The notes: a model not told the origin generated them from the letters alone. A stretch of DNA of 44,815 nucleotides from Candidatus Dormiibacter spiritus (GCA_003244185.1 QHBT01000014.1:1-44815); one strand, 5' to 3'. Positions 15,265 to 23,422 are shown, counted from the first letter of the stretch. Translations and numbers: made by a program.

Positions 15265-15738
15265 TTACGTGACTACTATCGTCCCTTCCATTCCAGGATG
15301 GAAAGTGCAGACGTAGTGGTAAGTCCCCGGCTTGTCGAACTTCTTGCTGAAGCTCTCGTTCGCGCTCATGGTGGACGAGTTGCCAAGCGATTTGTCGTCA
15401 AAGGTGACGTTGTGGATGTTGCCGCTGTGGTTGATCCACACCACCGTCTCACCGACCTTGATGTTCGTGCTGGCAGGCTTGAAATCACCGCCCTTGTTGG
15501 TCGCGTTGACTTCCTCCACCATCGCCGCTGCGGGGGCAGGCGCCTGAGATGCGCTCGGGCTGGGGGCGGCCGTCGGGGCCGCGGTCGGGGACATCGACAT
15601 GTGTGCGTGGTCGGTCGGCGAAGCCGTAGCTTGCGAGGATGAGCCGCCACCACCGGCTCCGCAGGCGGCCAGGCTCAGAAAAGCGGCCGCCAGGAGCCCG
15701 ATTCGACCGAGTCTCATGCTTGATCTGGTGAGTTTCAC
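15265..15738 (-). CDS. Cupredoxin (plastocyanin/azurin-like) lipoprotein
   Basis: A 157-residue exported blue-copper-type protein. A signal peptide ends in the lipobox LAAC (Cys26 lipidated), followed by a Ser/Pro/Thr/Ala-rich linker with His/Met residues (DHAHMSMS) and then a cupredoxin domain. The type 1 copper ligands are seen as His109 (GNIHNVTF), Cys144, His147 and Met150 in YHYVCTFHPGMEGTIVV. It would sit on the outer face of the membrane as an electron carrier. It is the last gene of the ferritin-like/sortase operon, 24 bases after the sortase gene. Confidence 0.88.
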   Translation of the reverse strand: MKLTRSSMRLGRIGLLAAAFLSLAACGAGGGGSSSQATASPTDHAHMSMSPTAAPTAAPSPSASQAPAPAAAMVEEVNATNKGGDFKPASTNIKVGETVVWINHSGNIHNVTFDDKSLGNSSTMSANESFSKKFDKPGTYHYVCTFHPGMEGTIVVT

Positions 15739-15762
15739 TGCTTGTCTCCTGAGATAGATACG

Positions 15763-16425
15763 TCAGCTCTGCGTTGCCCGGATCAATAGGCGCTCGCTGT
15801 ACAGCTGACGATTGGCGTCCCACGTTCCGGCGCAGGTGATGAGCGTGAGCCGCGGCGGCCCGTCGGTGGCGTAGAGATCGGCCGGCGTCCGGTCGTTGGG
15901 CACCAGGCCCACGGAATCGGCCCGATAGTTGACGGTTCGCCCGTCGCCAGCCACCACGGTGATCGTGTCGCCTGGGTTGATCGCACCCAGTCGGGCGAAG
16001 ACGGCCGGAGCTCCAGTCTGGGTGTCGAGGTGGCCGGTGAGAACCGTGTCACCGTTCTGGCCGGGGCTGCTGCCCAGCTCGTACCAGCCGACGTTGGCTG
16101 TGTCATTGGGGGTCTTCAGCAGCAGTGCGGGTGTAACGCCGACTGACTCCACTCCCGCATCCACTCCGATTGACGCAATCCGCAGTCGCTGCGGGGTCTG
16201 GCCCGCCACGCGCGCCGGCTCGGGGTTGTATTGGTCAGGTGCCGGCGGTACGACCGGGATGGTCGCCGCCGGCCTGTGCGGCGCCAGCGCCTGATGCCGG
16301 CTTGCCTGTTGTGAGTGCAGATCGACGGCTCCGATGGCCGTCGATAGGCTGAGCAGGACCGCCCCGCCGAGCACGAGTGCCCGGCGGGAACCGGTCCAGC
16401 CACGAAGGCGTGCGATCACGCCCAA
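15763..16425 (-). CDS. Sortase, probably class F
   Basis: A 220-residue membrane-anchored sortase that would cut LPXTG-like signals and attach proteins to the envelope. An N-terminal hydrophobic segment (about 15-33) anchors it; a Pro-rich linker leads to the catalytic barrel. The catalytic residues are His132 in LTGHLDTQ, Cys198 in TLITCAG and Arg212 in YSERLLIRA. The short length and GHLDT context fit actinobacterial class F sortases best. The start is TTG at 16425 or GTG at 16419. It starts three bases after the ferritin-like gene whose product ends in a sorting-signal-like tail. Confidence 0.85.
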   Translation of the reverse strand: MGVIARLRGWTGSRRALVLGGAVLLSLSTAIGAVDLHSQQASRHQALAPHRPAATIPVVPPAPDQYNPEPARVAGQTPQRLRIASIGVDAGVESVGVTPALLLKTPNDTANVGWYELGSSPGQNGDTVLTGHLDTQTGAPAVFARLGAINPGDTITVVAGDGRTVNYRADSVGLVPNDRTPADLYATDGPPRLTLITCAGTWDANRQLYSERLLIRATQS

Positions 16426-16428
16426 GAT

Positions 16429-17181
16429 TTACTCAGTCTCGGCTGCGGCCGCTCGGCGGCGCAGACCGGCGACGAGCAACCCCGCCCCGGCCAGCAGGCC
16501 GGCCCCGGCCCCGGCGGCCAGGAAGTCAGGGTTTCCGTTTCGGGGGGGGAAACCGGCACTCGGCATTCCGCCCAAGAAGGGCATCACGGCCGCCAGCACG
16601 TCGGCTGGCTGCTTAGCGGTCTCGGTGGCCCCCATGTAGATGCCACCCTCAGGCGCGGCGCCTGTGATGTAGCCGATGGCGGCGGCGTGTCGTGCCTCCA
16701 CCCCGAAGATGCCTGCCGCGGCCTGCAGGATGTCCTTGTTCTGGATGCTGCCGGCAGCGCCCAGGTAGGCTCCCACGCCCGTCTCCTCGAAGGTCTTGGC
16801 CAGTTTGAGGTAGGAGTCGCGGGAGGTGAAAGTGCCGTCCGGGAACGTCACGCTCGGCTTGGCAACCGGAGTGCCGCCGATCTTCTTGATGGTGTCGCTG
16901 ATCGCCTGAACGTGAGCTTCCTCGTCCTGCTGGATGGTGGCTAGAACGTCCTTCTCGGTGGCGTCGGTGATCACGTTGGCGGCGTTGCCCATCTCGTAGA
17001 ACGTCGACTCCAGATATTCGAGAGTCAGCGCATAGTTGAGCACGTCGGCGTCGCTGCCGAACGCGGCCCAGGCCCGTCCGGTGCTGAGCAGCTGAATGGC
17101 CGCCTCGCCGGAGACCACGGCTCCGGCGCCGAGCGCGCCCCGCTTCAGAAAGCTGCGGCGGTTGATTGATGAATTGGTCAT
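16429..17181 (-). CDS. Tat-exported ferritin-like protein with C-terminal sorting-signal-like tail
   Basis: A 250-residue protein with a twin-arginine signal (NRRSFLKRGALGAGAVV), a ferritin-like four-helix domain and a C-terminal envelope anchor. Candidate di-iron ligands are in ALTLEYLESTFYEM, QQDEEAHVQAI, FEETGVGAY and VEARHAAAI. Residues 206-210 are MPSAG, an LPXTG-like motif, followed by ten residues, a 20-residue hydrophobic stretch and RRR: the layout of a sortase substrate. The paralogue at 17185 ends where this tail begins (AAVMPFLGG here, AAVKPFLGA there). A run of eight C (16542-16549 on the plus strand as G) lies between MPSAG and the hydrophobic stretch. The sortase gene follows by three bases. 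Ferritin-like is secure; iron storage, oxidase or stress roles are open. Confidence 0.85.
   Translation of the reverse strand: MTNSSINRRSFLKRGALGAGAVVSGEAAIQLLSTGRAWAAFGSDADVLNYALTLEYLESTFYEMGNAANVITDATEKDVLATIQQDEEAHVQAISDTIKKIGGTPVAKPSVTFPDGTFTSRDSYLKLAKTFEETGVGAYLGAAGSIQNKDILQAAAGIFGVEARHAAAIGYITGAAPEGGIYMGATETAKQPADVLAAVMPFLGGMPSAGFPPRNGNPDFLAAGAGAGLLAGAGLLVAGLRRRAAAAETE
16542..16549 (-). repeat. C8 homopolymer in coding sequence, candidate slippage site
   Basis: Eight consecutive C on the coding strand (codons TTC CCC CCC CGA) fall between the LPXTG-like MPSAG and the transmembrane tail of the ferritin-like protein. One extra C gives a stop eight codons on (FPPPKRKP-stop); one fewer C replaces the hydrophobic tail with a polar, Pro/Arg-rich end. 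Either change would release the protein from its anchor. Confidence 0.5.
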
Positions 17182-17184
17182 TAT

Positions 17185-17826
17185 CTAGGCTCCCAGGAAC
17201 GGCTTGACAGCAGCCACTACCTCGTCCATCGAGGCGTGCGCCTCGACCGGAGCGGGTGCGAACTTCTGCTTCAGGATGAGGTTCAGCACCGACGCATGGC
17301 GTGACTCCACCCCTGCGATGGAGGCGGCGGCACCCAGGATGGCGCCGTCCTTGATCAGGGGCACCTGGCCGTGATAGGCCTTGACACCTGTCTCCTCGAA
17401 CGTGTTGGCAGTCTTGAGGAACGTCATCGCGTCGGTGAACGTGCCGTCCGGATACTTGAAGGTCGGCTTGGCCGCCGGCGTGGCGCCCAGCTTCTGCAGG
17501 GTGCCGAGGATCGCCTGGACGTGTGCCGCCTCGTGCTGGGCGATCGGTGCCAGGTACTTCTTGTTGTCACCAAGGAAATCCTTGGCAGTGCCCTGCGCGT
17601 AGAAGTCGGCTTCCAGATATTCCAGCGTGAGGGCGTAATTGAGGACGCCGACGTCCCCATCGCCGAACTGTGAGGCCATTTCCGGGCCGGCTGCGAATGC
17701 GGTAGTCGCGCCCCCCGCCAGCGTGGCCCCGACGCCCACGAGCGCCGCGGTTCTGAGGAAGCTCCGGCGGGTCGTCTCATCCTTGAAGTGGATGACCGCC
17801 TGGCCTCCGAACAACTCCGAGTCCAC
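17185..17826 (-). CDS. Tat-exported ferritin-like protein, without anchor
   Basis: A 213-residue paralogue of the next gene. It has a twin-arginine motif (TRRSFLRTAALVGVGATL), a signal cleavage-like site (AFAAG), and a ferritin-like domain with candidate metal ligands in ALTLEYLEADFYAQ, AQHEAAHVQAI, FEETGVKAYHG and VESRHASVL. It stops right after the helix bundle with VVAAVKPFLGA, so lacks the sorting-type tail of its partner. The start is GTG at 17826, nine bases after AAAGGAGA. First gene of a four-gene minus-strand operon (this gene, its paralogue, sortase, cupredoxin), divergent from glgC over 179 bases. Confidence 0.85.
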   Translation of the reverse strand: MDSELFGGQAVIHFKDETTRRSFLRTAALVGVGATLAGGATTAFAAGPEMASQFGDGDVGVLNYALTLEYLEADFYAQGTAKDFLGDNKKYLAPIAQHEAAHVQAILGTLQKLGATPAAKPTFKYPDGTFTDAMTFLKTANTFEETGVKAYHGQVPLIKDGAILGAAASIAGVESRHASVLNLILKQKFAPAPVEAHASMDEVVAAVKPFLGA

Positions 17827-18005
17827 TTGAAAAGTCTCCTTTGTCTAGAGCGGTGATTGACACCTGAACCAGATCGACTGCTCGCGAGGCGTCACCAGCG
17901 CGGGACAGGAATGTGACGCATTCCCTCCGATCTCAGCAGGTAGATGCAGGAGTTACGCTTCAGCCCCAGCGTTGGATCAATGAAGGCAACTAACCTGAAC
18001 AGGGG

Positions 18006-19271
18006 ATGACTCAACTGGCCGGCTTGGGCAGAGATGAGCTGCATGTGATGGCAATGGTTCTTGCCGGCGGCCAGGGCACTCGCCTCCTGCCGCTTACCCA
18101 TGATCGCGCCAAGCCGGCGGTTCCCTTCGGGGGCACCTACCGACTGATCGACTTCGTGCTCTCCAACCTCGTCAACAGCGGTCTCCGCAAGATAGTCGTC
18201 CTCACCCAGTACAAGAGCCACAGCCTGGATCGGCACATCGCTCAGATGTGGCGTCTTTCTCCCATGCTTGGCAACTACGTGGCCAACGTGCCCGCCCAGA
18301 TGCGGTTGGGCCCGCGCTGGTTCCTGGGATCCGCTGACGCCGTATTCCAGAACTTGAACCTGATCAACGATGAGAAGCCTGAGCACATCTGCGTTTTCGG
18401 CGCCGATCACATCTACCGAATGGATGCGATGGGGATGCTCCGCCACCACCTTCAGAGCGGGGCGGGTATCACACTCGCCGGCATCCCGGTCCCGCTTGGC
18501 GAAGCGTCAGGCTTCGGCATCATCGAGGCCGACGCGGACGGCCACGTTCGCAGCTTCGTGGAGAAGCCCGACGCGCCCAAGCCGCTTCCGCACGACCCCA
18601 GCCGTGCGTATGCCTCAATGGGCATCTACATCTTCACCACCAAGGCGCTGGTGGAAGCTGTCAGCCGCGACTCCTCCGATGACAGCTCGATGCACGACCT
18701 GGGGGGCAGCATAGTGCCCATGCTCGTCGATCAGGGCCAAGCGGGCGTCTATGACTTCAACACCAATCGGGTACCGGGAGTTAGCGGCCAGGAGGCAGGC
18801 TACTGGCGCGATGTGGGGGATCTGGACTCCTATTACCAGGCAAGCATGGACCTGCTCGCGCTTGAGCCTCCGTTCAATCTCTACAACCAGGACTGGCCCA
18901 TCTACAGCTGGCTGCCGCCGGTCCCGCCGGCCAAGTTCGTCCATGACGAAGACGGCCGTCGCGGCATGGCGCTCAACTCACTGGTCTCATCGGGTGTGAT
19001 CGTCTCGGGCGGCCTGGTGCGGCGCTCCATCCTCTCACCGGGCGTGGTAGTTCACTCCCACGCCGAGGTGGAGGGCTGCGTGTTGATGGACGGCGTGGAC
19101 GTCGGCGGTGGCGCCAGGCTGCGCAACGCGGTGATCGACAAAGGGGTGCGCATCCCGCCCGGCGCCACCATCGGCTACGACCTGGCGGCGGATCGCGAAC
19201 GGCTCCACGTCACGCCGGGCGGCATCGTCGCCATCGGCAAGGGCCAATCCCTGGGCGCCCTGCCGGCATGA
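18006..19271 (+). CDS. glgC: Glucose-1-phosphate adenylyltransferase (ADP-glucose pyrophosphorylase)
   Basis: GlgC makes ADP-glucose from glucose-1-phosphate and ATP, the committed step of glycogen synthesis. The nucleotidyltransferase signature VLAGGQGTRLLPLTHDRAKP is followed by FGGTYRLIDFVLSN, then GSADAVFQNL, FGADHIYRMD and FGIIEAD. The C-terminal left-handed beta-helix includes SGVIVSGGLVRRSILSPGV. Length, 421 residues, is normal. It starts with ATG at 18006 after AGGGG, and its end overlaps the next gene's ATG by four bases, so the pair is translationally coupled. Confidence 0.94.
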   Translation: MTQLAGLGRDELHVMAMVLAGGQGTRLLPLTHDRAKPAVPFGGTYRLIDFVLSNLVNSGLRKIVVLTQYKSHSLDRHIAQMWRLSPMLGNYVANVPAQMRLGPRWFLGSADAVFQNLNLINDEKPEHICVFGADHIYRMDAMGMLRHHLQSGAGITLAGIPVPLGEASGFGIIEADADGHVRSFVEKPDAPKPLPHDPSRAYASMGIYIFTTKALVEAVSRDSSDDSSMHDLGGSIVPMLVDQGQAGVYDFNTNRVPGVSGQEAGYWRDVGDLDSYYQASMDLLALEPPFNLYNQDWPIYSWLPPVPPAKFVHDEDGRRGMALNSLVSSGVIVSGGLVRRSILSPGVVVHSHAEVEGCVLMDGVDVGGGARLRNAVIDKGVRIPPGATIGYDLAADRERLHVTPGGIVAIGKGQSLGALPA

Positions 19272-20464
19272 GGGGGGGACCCCGCGTCGGGTTGCTGACC
19301 CGGGAGTACCCACCCGAGATCTACGGCGGCGCCGGTGTGCACGTCGAGTACCTGGCCAAGGAGCTGCGCCAGAGGTTGGAGCTCAGCGTGCACTGCTGGG
19401 GGGAGCCGCGCGGGGAGGCGAGCGTGAAGGCCTATCAGCCCTGGCCGGCCCTGGCGGAGCCCAAGCCGGAGGCCGGCGCGCTGCAGGCCATCTCGATCGA
19501 CCTCGCCATGGTGGCCGCTTTGAAGGAGGTGGACCTCGTCCACAGTCACACCTGGTACGTCAACCTGGCCGGCCACTTCGCCAAGCTGACGTGGGCAGTT
19601 CCGCACATCGTCACCACTCACAGCCTGGAACCGCTGCGTCCCTGGAAGGCGGAGCAGCTGGGCGGCGGTTACGCGCTCTCACGCTTTTGCGAAGAGACCG
19701 GGATTCTGGGCGCCGATGCAGTGATAGCCGTATCCCAGGGGATGCGGCGGGATGTGCTCGACTGCTATCCCGGCGTCGACCCGGCCCGCGTGCGGGTCAT
19801 CCACAACGGGATCGATCCCGAGGTCTACCACCCCGTCTCCGACCCAGCCGCCCTCCGCCAGCACGGCGTCGATCCGGTGAAGCCCTACGCGATCTTCGTC
19901 GGCCGGGTGACCCGCCAGAAGGGGCTGCAGCATCTCTTGGCCGCCGCCCGCCATCTCGATCCCCGCACTCAGCTGGTCGTCTGCGCGGGGGCGGCAGACA
20001 CCCCGGAGCTGGGCGCGGAGGTTGAGGCCCTGGCCGACCAGCTGCGGCAGCGGGACTTCAACCTGGTTTACCTGGAGGGGTTTCTGCCGCTCAGCCTCAT
20101 CCTGCCCCTCCTCACCGGCGCGACCGTTTTCGTCTGCCCCTCCATCTACGAGCCGTTCGGCCTGGTCAACTTGGAAGCGATGGCCTGCGAAACTGCTGTG
20201 GTCGCCTCGGCCGTGGGCGGGATCCCGGAGGTGGTGGTGGAGGGCGAGACCGGCCACCTGGTCGAGTACGACAAGGGCCGGCCGGAGGAGTTTGAGCGCG
20301 GTCTGGCCGCTCGGTTGCAGGAGCTGCTCCAAGATCCAGACCGCGCCGCAAGGTTCGGAGCTGCCGGGCGCCAGCGGGTGTTGGAAAAGTTCAGCTGGCC
20401 GGCCATCGCCGACCAGACAGTGGATCTCTACGAACAAGTACTGACCCGGCGCCGAAGCGCCTAA
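19268..20464 (+). CDS. glgM: GT4 glycogen synthase / alpha-maltose-1-phosphate synthase, Corynebacterium-type
   Basis: A 398-residue retaining GT4 glycosyltransferase of the actinobacterial glycogen synthase type. In Mycobacterium the homologue (GlgM) uses ADP-glucose and glucose-1-phosphate to make maltose-1-phosphate. Features: N-terminal REYPPEIYGGAGVHVEYLAK, ACCEPTOR region HSHTWYVNLAGH, IFVGRVTRQKGLQHLL (nucleotide-sugar domain), and the GT4 motif IYEPFGLVNLEAMACE with its catalytic Glu. The ATGA overlap ties it to glgC, which supplies its substrate. A G7 run follows the start codon directly. The stop codon overlaps, on the opposite strand, that of the beta-propeller gene. Plain glycogen synthase (glgA) is the alternative label. 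Confidence 0.9.
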   Translation: MRGGPRVGLLTREYPPEIYGGAGVHVEYLAKELRQRLELSVHCWGEPRGEASVKAYQPWPALAEPKPEAGALQAISIDLAMVAALKEVDLVHSHTWYVNLAGHFAKLTWAVPHIVTTHSLEPLRPWKAEQLGGGYALSRFCEETGILGADAVIAVSQGMRRDVLDCYPGVDPARVRVIHNGIDPEVYHPVSDPAALRQHGVDPVKPYAIFVGRVTRQKGLQHLLAAARHLDPRTQLVVCAGAADTPELGAEVEALADQLRQRDFNLVYLEGFLPLSLILPLLTGATVFVCPSIYEPFGLVNLEAMACETAVVASAVGGIPEVVVEGETGHLVEYDKGRPEEFERGLAARLQELLQDPDRAARFGAAGRQRVLEKFSWPAIADQTVDLYEQVLTRRRSA

Positions 20465-22581
20465 GTCAGCGGAGGTCCGAGCAGGTCCAGCTTGAACGGC
20501 GTGGCAGGAGCGTGGTTGACGTCCTTGACGTCTGCTGTCACGCCCAGCGTGTAGGTGTTGCCGGGGACGAGTGCCGAGCCAATATCGATCATCACTGTGC
20601 GACTGGAAGCGTCGTACGAGTTCTGGCCCCTGACGCCGCTCAGCGACACGCCAGCTATCGTGGCGGGGTCGAGATCCGCATCGAAGGTGACCCTGAGCTG
20701 ATGTCCTGTCGCAGTGACCGAGAGCACATTGGGGCCGCTTCCCAGCGGCGGCGCCCCCGTCTCGGTCACGCCGTGAACCATGGTCTTGGCCGAACCCTGC
20801 CGGGCGAAGGTCAGCGTCTCCATCACCACTCGCCGGTCCTGTCCCTGCGCAATCACCAAACGGACCACAGCCCGGCCGGGCTGTGAGAACAGCACGCTGT
20901 AGCTCACCAGCTGTCCGTCATTGCCCTTGTAGACCAGCTTCAGGCCGGCGAACGCCTTCTTGCCGGCGTCGTCGAGATAGCTGTTGGCACCCTCCGCGTT
21001 ACCCGCGCCGCGGGCTTGGAGGAAGGCGTCGAGGACGTCCTCCTGGGTCGAGGCAGGCGCAGGCCGGGCGCTCGGCACCCTGGCTGTGAAGAGCTGGCCC
21101 GCCCGGTGAAAGGCGAACACGCCAGCTCCGGGCGCCCAGTCTGGCTGGCCATAGGCGCCTGGGGAGAGCAGGTGGAGCTCGGAGCCGTCTGCGTGAACAA
21201 GCGAGATGCCCGACGAGCCGGCCAGCAGGAGATCATCGCCGCCCGACCAGCTGAGGCCGCTGAGCCCTGTGGCTGCTGTCAGCAGCACAGCTGCGTGGCC
21301 GTCGCTGATGTGCGCTCCGTCCACATCGAGGTAGGCATAGCGGGAGGAGTCCGGCGACCAATCGCCCAGTCCAGTGGCGCTGCCGATGACCGAATCCTTA
21401 CCAGTGCTCAGCTCCAGCACATGGAGCCCCCCCGACGTCAGGTAAGCGAGGCGGTCGCCGTTGGGCGAGAAGTCTCCGGCGCTGGGGTCTTGGCCGAGGC
21501 TCGCGAGCTGCGTCGGCGCTGCCGGAGTTGGGCTCGGCGTGGTCGCTGACGGGCTGGCGCTGGGGGACGGCGTGGCCGGTGAGGAGGTCGCCGTCGGGCT
21601 GGCTGAGGTCTCCGGCGCCGGGGGCTGGGCGGCCGGCTGCTCGGCGACTGTCAGGACTGAGCGCCCGGCCAGCACCAGCAGCCTCCCGTTCCTGAAGCCA
21701 AGCGCCAGCGGCCGATCAGCCGTCAGCTTCTGCTGCCCGTAGCTCACCTCGCCGCCGCTCGCGTAGGCGGGCGTGCCGTCAGGTCCGACCGCCACCCTGG
21801 TGACTCCGCTGGCCACCACCCCAGTCTTGCCGGTCGCGACCGTGTAGGCCTCGAGCGCGCCGTCGGGCGTGATCAGGTACAGCGTCGAGCCGTCCCGAGA
21901 CCAGGCGGCGGGGGCGGCCCCGACGCTGCCGAGCACCTGCTCTGCCGTAACCCCGGCCGCGGGCGTCGGAGTGGGGACAGGGGTCGCCGGCGGCGCCGGC
22001 TGGGTCACGAAGACAACTGCCGGCCGGACAGGGACCGGCTGTCCCGACTCGGTGCGCGCCGACGGCGCCAGCGACACCTGGTACTGGGTGCCGGGCGCCA
22101 GGCGGTTGACCGGCGTGACCTTGAGGTCATTTCCTTGCCACTCGTAGGTCACAGTGGTGGCCGGCTCAATTCGGACTGCCGCTTCGACCGAATGGTGATC
22201 GACCGGCTCCTTGAAGGTGAGGACTATCGGCTGCACAGTCGCGACGGCATGAGCGTCCTGCAGCGGGCTGTTCCAAGCAACTGTCTTGCCGCTGGTGGTC
22301 GGGCTCACGGTGAGCGTATAGGCGAGGAAGGCGATCAGGAGAACCCCGATCGTGGCGCCAGCCCAGGCAAGTCCGGGGGGAGCCAGCAGGCGGCGCCACC
22401 AGGGCAGCCCAGGTTCGGCCATGGCCCAGGCTTCCTGCATCAGGCGTCGACGCAGCGTGGCCCGATACATCAGGTCCGGCTCGATCCTGTGCGGCGGATT
22501 CTCGCTCAGCAGCTCGAGCCGGCTGCGGTGTTCCGGAGTGGGGAAGATTTCGTCCAGCTCGGGATCTCGCGGCCAGCTCAT
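20461..22581 (-). CDS. Membrane-anchored anti-sigma-like protein with beta-propeller sensor
   Basis: A 706-residue single-pass membrane protein. Residues 1-65 are polar and probably cytoplasmic; a transmembrane helix follows at about 71-91. Outside, an Ig-like (Big_5/SbsA-type) domain covers about 100-195 (VQPIVLTFKEPVD, VTPVNRLAPGTQYQV), then a Pro/Thr linker and a WD40/PD40-like beta-propeller (AAWSRDGSTLYLI, AGDFSPNGDRLAYLT, LGDWSPDSSRYAYLD) interrupted by a Ser/Pro/Thr-rich insert at about 330-385. The C-terminus has an NTF2-like or Ig-like stretch and ends with a second Big_5-like domain. The start ATG overlaps the sigma factor stop by four bases, so it is probably the sigma regulator; no ZAS-type zinc motif (HxxxCxxC) is seen in the N-terminus. 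Confidence 0.7.
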   Translation of the reverse strand: MSWPRDPELDEIFPTPEHRSRLELLSENPPHRIEPDLMYRATLRRRLMQEAWAMAEPGLPWWRRLLAPPGLAWAGATIGVLLIAFLAYTLTVSPTTSGKTVAWNSPLQDAHAVATVQPIVLTFKEPVDHHSVEAAVRIEPATTVTYEWQGNDLKVTPVNRLAPGTQYQVSLAPSARTESGQPVPVRPAVVFVTQPAPPATPVPTPTPAAGVTAEQVLGSVGAAPAAWSRDGSTLYLITPDGALEAYTVATGKTGVVASGVTRVAVGPDGTPAYASGGEVSYGQQKLTADRPLALGFRNGRLLVLAGRSVLTVAEQPAAQPPAPETSASPTATSSPATPSPSASPSATTPSPTPAAPTQLASLGQDPSAGDFSPNGDRLAYLTSGGLHVLELSTGKDSVIGSATGLGDWSPDSSRYAYLDVDGAHISDGHAAVLLTAATGLSGLSWSGGDDLLLAGSSGISLVHADGSELHLLSPGAYGQPDWAPGAGVFAFHRAGQLFTARVPSARPAPASTQEDVLDAFLQARGAGNAEGANSYLDDAGKKAFAGLKLVYKGNDGQLVSYSVLFSQPGRAVVRLVIAQGQDRRVVMETLTFARQGSAKTMVHGVTETGAPPLGSGPNVLSVTATGHQLRVTFDADLDPATIAGVSLSGVRGQNSYDASSRTVMIDIGSALVPGNTYTLGVTADVKDVNHAPATPFKLDLLGPPLT

Positions 22582-23201
22582 GCCTCGATCTCCTCCAGCT
22601 CGCCACCCGCCAGGTTGAGCCGAAGCCGGCTCACCCCCCGGTGGATGAGCAGCTTGACGGCCCCAGCCGTCTTGCCCATGGCGATAGCGATGTCCTCGAT
22701 CTTCATGTCCTCCTGGAACTTGAGGACCAGCGCTACCTGCTGCTGCCGGGGCAGCGTCTCGACCTGGGCCCAGATGCGGCTCATGCGATCCCGCCGCGCG
22801 GCCATCTCCTCCAGTCCGGGTCCACCCACCGATACGTCGTGCTGGGCGTCGATGTCCTCCAGCGGCCTGGCGGCGCGGAAGCGATCGGCCACTGCGTTGA
22901 CAGCTATCTGATACAGCCAGGCAGAGAAGGGCCGGCCCGTGTCCTGATAGCGGCCGATGCCACGCAGGGCCTTCAGAAAGACGTCACTCGTGACGTCCTC
23001 GGCGATCGCTTGGTCGTGAACTCTGGAATACACGAATTTGTAGATCTGGAGAAAATAGCGGTCATAGAGCTCACCGAAGGCCGGTGGCTCGTACTTCGCA
23101 CGCTCAACGAGCTCCCTCTCGTCATCCCGAGGAGGGAGGCTCAAAGACCGTTCTCTCTCCGCCTGCTCAAACGACTGGGCGGCGGAAGCGGTTACGTCCA
23201 C
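22578..23201 (-). CDS. RNA polymerase sigma factor, sigma-70/ECF family
   Basis: A sigma factor with region 2 (FGELYDRYFLQIYKFVYSRV, DVFLKALRGIGRYQDTGRPF, SAWLYQIAVNAVADRFR) and region 4 (LPRQQQVALVLKFQEDMKIE, DIAIAMGKTAGAVKLLIHRG). No region 1.1 or 3 is visible, so it is ECF-like. Start is uncertain: GTG at 23201 gives about 207 residues and TTG at 23297 adds 32 residues; neither has a good Shine-Dalgarno. It overlaps the start of the membrane protein gene at 22581 by four bases, a usual sigma/anti-sigma arrangement. Confidence 0.88.
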   Translation of the reverse strand: MDVTASAAQSFEQAERERSLSLPPRDDERELVERAKYEPPAFGELYDRYFLQIYKFVYSRVHDQAIAEDVTSDVFLKALRGIGRYQDTGRPFSAWLYQIAVNAVADRFRAARPLEDIDAQHDVSVGGPGLEEMAARRDRMSRIWAQVETLPRQQQVALVLKFQEDMKIEDIAIAMGKTAGAVKLLIHRGVSRLRLNLAGGELEEIEA

Positions 23202-23368
23202 GACTACGAGTGTCGAGGCCCGGAAGGTGGTCCAGTGGATCGCGCCGGGCAGGGGCAGGCTGCCGCGATCTGCGGGCGGTTGCCGGGCGCGGGGCAAAAG
23301 GAGGCTGCATGAGCCTCTTTAGCCTAGCCAGAGCAGGTTGCTGCAGCGGGCGCCAGCCCCTATTTTGT

Positions 23369-23385
23369 GGCTACCCCAAGTAGCC
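23369..23385 (+). promoter_or_regulatory. Perfect palindrome upstream of purB
   Basis: GGCTAC (23369-23374) and GTAGCC (23380-23385) form a perfect 6-bp inverted repeat with a five-base spacer. It lies in the 150-base gap between the divergent sigma factor and purB genes, about 32 bases upstream of a TATACT box. It could be an operator for the purine operon or simply a small hairpin. Confidence 0.3.
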
Positions 23386-23416
23386 GATACCAGATCTTGC
23401 CGAATCTGTTTCTCTC

Positions 23417-23422
23417 TATACT
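23417..23422 (+). promoter_or_regulatory. Candidate -10 box for the purB operon
   Basis: TATACT (5 of 6 matches to TATAAT) lies 37 bases upstream of the purB start. The nearest TTG-like -35 element (TTGCCG, 23397-23402) has a spacer of only 14 bases, which is too short, so only the -10 is proposed. Confidence 0.4.

Noticed and set aside
17842..17847. TAGACA box upstream of the first ferritin-like gene, similar to the other TAGACT boxes
   Set aside because: It overlaps the Shine-Dalgarno AAAGGAGA, so it cannot serve as the -10 of a transcript that includes that site.
23397..23422. TTGCCG ... TATACT as a complete promoter for purB
   Set aside because: The spacer is 14 bases, too short for a sigma-70 promoter; only the -10 is kept.
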